Positions 5,558 through 7,421 of a stretch of DNA of 7,421 nucleotides are shown piece by piece. Location of the stretch: positions 1 to 7,421 of the forward strand of contig WRIO01000047.1 of assembly GCA_009782695.1 (NCBI GenBank), in the 5' to 3' direction. The DNA is from Candidatus Cloacimonadota bacterium (GTDB lineage Bacteria; Cloacimonadota; Cloacimonadia; Cloacimonadales; WRIO01). The notes below the pieces were generated by a model that saw nothing but the letters and a program-made list of their open reading frames with translations, was not told the DNA's origin and did no database searches. The position numbers and the translations under genes are program-made. How positions within the stretch are numbered: position 1 is the first letter of the stretch; each line of letters starts with the position of its first letter.

Positions 5558-6349
5558 TCACAGATCTCTGAGCAGTTTTCGTTGTATTTCATTGAATTGG
5601 CTGTCGATATCAGCATCGACAGACCCTGATTTAAATTCTACCCGACAGCCACCTTGTTCGATGTTTTCGCTTGCTACTATATCTACCTTTTCGGGTAATT
5701 CCATAGCGATATCTAGTTCCTTTAGATTTTCACTAACTATAGTCCAATCTTTGGGGTTCACCAGGACGCGCATTTCATTTTTTTCATTCGTGTATTCTAA
5801 ACACTTTTTCACGGTTTGTAGCACTATTTCGGGGTTCAATTGCAGCTCGACATTTAAAATTTTTCGAGTAATTTTCATGATCAGTTGCAAGATATCTTCC
5901 TTATGATATTGCATCACTGCATCTGTGTTTAGTTGCAGAGCTTCTATGCTTTTTTTTAGTTGTTCTGTCAACTGGGTAACTTTTGATAAAAGCTGGTTTT
6001 GAGTTTGCTTTATACCTGCCTGGTTGCCGTTCATCCAGATGTTCTTTTTTTCTGCTTCAAATCCTTCTCTTTCTATAGAAAACTTTTCTTTTTCTATCTC
6101 GAATGCTTCCTTTTCAGCTGTCAGCTTGTTGTGAAAATCTTTTTCCATTCGTGAGATTTCTTTGGTAGTGATTTTATAGACTTCATTAGAAACCAAATGG
6201 CTTATCAAACATATTTGATGGTCTGTAAACACAGATTTATCGACAGCTATGTATTCATCTGTTATCTCAGCATTTCGTACTTCTAGACCAGGTGTGATAT
6301 CAAACACATAGCTAGCGGGAGTGTTTTCGAGTTCTTTATTCTGGTGCAT
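5558..6349 (-). CDS. fliH: Flagellar assembly protein FliH, export ATPase regulator
   Basis: FliH forms a dimer that binds FliI, restrains its ATPase activity and tethers it to the switch complex C-ring. The 263-residue protein has a variable N-terminus (1-60), a coiled coil (about 61-145) and the conserved C-terminal domain. That domain includes LIMKITRKILNVELQLNPEIV (156-176), MRVLVNPKDW (193-202) and VDIVASENIEQGGCRVEF with SGSVDADIDSQ (222-251), a strong match to FliH. The coil has three exact heptads at residues 79-99 with F83, F90 and F97 in register. Only one GxxxG step is seen (G108-G112), fewer than in many FliH proteins. The ATG is the only possible start: an in-frame stop lies 4 codons upstream. 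No good ribosome binding site precedes it. It lies between fliG and fliI, the usual order. Confidence 0.92.
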   Translation of the reverse strand: MHQNKELENTPASYVFDITPGLEVRNAEITDEYIAVDKSVFTDHQICLISHLVSNEVYKITTKEISRMEKDFHNKLTAEKEAFEIEKEKFSIEREGFEAEKKNIWMNGNQAGIKQTQNQLLSKVTQLTEQLKKSIEALQLNTDAVMQYHKEDILQLIMKITRKILNVELQLNPEIVLQTVKKCLEYTNEKNEMRVLVNPKDWTIVSENLKELDIAMELPEKVDIVASENIEQGGCRVEFKSGSVDADIDSQFNEIQRKLLRDL

Positions 6350-6379
6350 TTTCTTTATTTATTAGCAGTAAAAATCAAA

Positions 6380-6401
6380 TCCCCCTTCGAGTGAAGGGGG
6401 A
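6380..6401 (-). terminator. GC-rich hairpin between fliG and fliH, possible attenuator or mRNA stabiliser
   Basis: On the given strand CCCCCTTC (6381-6388) and GAAGGGGG (6393-6400) are exact reverse complements around a 4-base loop; T6380 and A6401 add a ninth pair. Read along the minus strand, the hairpin begins 6 bases after the fliG stop and is followed by ATTTGATTTTTA, an imperfect T tract. This fits an intrinsic terminator or attenuator lowering fliH-fliI expression relative to fliG. It could also be a processing or stability element, or a dispersed genomic repeat. Confidence 0.6.
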
Positions 6402-6407
6402 AATAGT

Positions 6408-7421
6408 TTACACAAAGTCTTCTGTGCTTTTGGTTAGCTGTATCTCGCCGGCGTCTTCTTTCTTGCGGATTATGTCGAGTATAGTCTGTTGGGCTGTTTC
6501 CACATCTTTGAGTTTCACAGGTCCCATATAGCCCATTTCCTCTTTGATTATGCTACTAGCACGCTCAGAGATATTCTTAAAGATTTTATTTTGAACTTCG
6601 ACTTTAGCACTCTTTAATGCCATAGCCAGGTCTTTTTGGTCAACATCTTTGAGTATCTGCTGGATAGTCCTATCGTCCAGGTTCACAATATCTTCAAACA
6701 CAAACATCAGATTCTTTATCTCTTGGGCAAGGGCAGGGTCAACCGCAGAAAGAGAGTCGAGGATAGCTTTTTCTACAGAAGTTCCCACCATATTGATAAT
6801 CTCTGCCACTGCCCTGACACCACCGAATTGGTTACCTTGTGACGAGAAGTCAATGCGTTGCTCGATAATCTCTTCCACAGTGTTTATCATATCTTGTGAA
6901 ACTCTCTCCATGGAAGCAAATCTTCGCACGACATCATTTCGCTGGTCATCGGGTAGCTCTGTCAGAACATTTGCTGCTTGATTTGGTTCAAGCTGTGTAA
7001 GAACCAATGCTATAGTTTGGGGGTGCTCTTTTTGTATAAAGGTCATTAGTTGAGCAGAATCAACTTTTTTCAAGACATTAAACCCTTTGACTTGCATTAA
7101 TCTTTGTATTTTTTTGATAACTTCCAAAGCTCGTGCATCACCGATAGCGGGTTGCAATATGTCTTTTGCATACTCTATACCGCCGAGTGTGATATACTCT
7201 TGTGCCTTTATCATTTCGTAAAATTCTTGGAATACAGCTTCTTGGATGCGTGGTTCGACAGTTTCCATAGTAGCTATACGAGTAGTAATTTTTTCTAGGT
7301 CTTGATCTGACAAGAGCTTAAAAACTTCTGTAGCAGCCTCTTTGCCGAGACCTATCATCAAGATAGCACTCATTGATAAACCATCAAATGGCTTTAGCAT
7401 ACTAGCATACATCTCTAACAC
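6408..7421 (-). CDS. fliG: Flagellar motor switch protein FliG (5' end at window edge, start uncertain)
   Basis: FliG is the rotor protein of the C-ring. It joins the MS-ring protein FliF at its N-terminus, FliM in the middle, and the stator MotA by a charged C-terminal helix. All three domains are present. The N-domain has SAILMIGLGKEAATEVFKLL (18-37). The middle domain has the EHPQ motif (132-135) in KEHPQTIALVLTQL, and GGVRAVAEIINMVG (200-213). The C-domain has MFVFEDIVNLDDRTIQQILKDVD (239-261), containing the torque-helix charges, then ISERASS (284-290) and GPVKLKDVETAQ (300-311). The length is the normal 330-340. The first visible codon is GTG at the last base. ATG codons at 7412 and 7400 are also in frame, none with a good ribosome binding site in view, so the true start may be any of these or lie outside. 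It heads fliG-fliH-fliI. Confidence 0.95.
   Translation of the reverse strand: MLEMYASMLKPFDGLSMSAILMIGLGKEAATEVFKLLSDQDLEKITTRIATMETVEPRIQEAVFQEFYEMIKAQEYITLGGIEYAKDILQPAIGDARALEVIKKIQRLMQVKGFNVLKKVDSAQLMTFIQKEHPQTIALVLTQLEPNQAANVLTELPDDQRNDVVRRFASMERVSQDMINTVEEIIEQRIDFSSQGNQFGGVRAVAEIINMVGTSVEKAILDSLSAVDPALAQEIKNLMFVFEDIVNLDDRTIQQILKDVDQKDLAMALKSAKVEVQNKIFKNISERASSIIKEEMGYMGPVKLKDVETAQQTILDIIRKKEDAGEIQLTKSTEDFV

Noticed and set aside
5476..5560. Possible fliH-fliI fusion, since both genes share a frame across the junction
   Set aside because: A TGA ends fliH exactly where its conserved C-terminus should end, and a ribosome binding site follows. There is no sign that TGA is recoded; another gene here also ends with TGA.
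5439..5906. Open frame of 155 codons on the plus strand
   Set aside because: It lies opposite the fliH C-terminal domain and the fliI start. It has Ser/Phe-rich antisense composition and no recognisable domain. The minus-strand genes explain the sequence.

Overview
The window holds nine protein genes, six of them flagellar or probably flagellar. They form two blocks that converge near position 3450. The base composition is A+T-rich (roughly 35-40% G+C by eye). Separate FliG, FliH, FliI, FliD and FliS homologues point to a motile bacterium. Nothing seen fixes the phylum, and no gene here is diagnostic of one; an uncultured low-G+C lineage fits.

Plus-strand block (2-3440): the C-terminal part of fliD (filament cap), fliS (flagellin chaperone), a 174-residue FlgM-like protein with two tandem copies of the FlgM sigma-28-binding region, a 139-residue protein ending in a four-cysteine zinc ribbon that looks like the DksA/TraR finger, and, after a 115-base gap, a short Ppx/GppA phosphatase. 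The first four are tightly packed and read as one late-flagellar unit: cap, chaperone and a probable regulatory pair.

Minus-strand block (7421-3457, in transcription order): fliG (rotor/switch protein, start at or beyond the window edge), a GC-rich hairpin, fliH (export ATPase regulator), fliI (export ATPase) and a SagB-type FMN nitroreductase. The nitroreductase starts 13 bases after the fliI stop, where fliJ is often found. The two blocks end 16 bases apart. A perfect 10-bp inverted repeat sits at that junction and may act as a shared terminator.

The points most worth a second look are the duplicated FlgM-like protein with its coupled zinc-finger partner, the SagB-type enzyme in the flagellar export operon, and the missing canonical start codon behind the only good ribosome binding site of fliI. 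No RNA genes, mobile elements, CRISPR arrays or attachment sites were seen.
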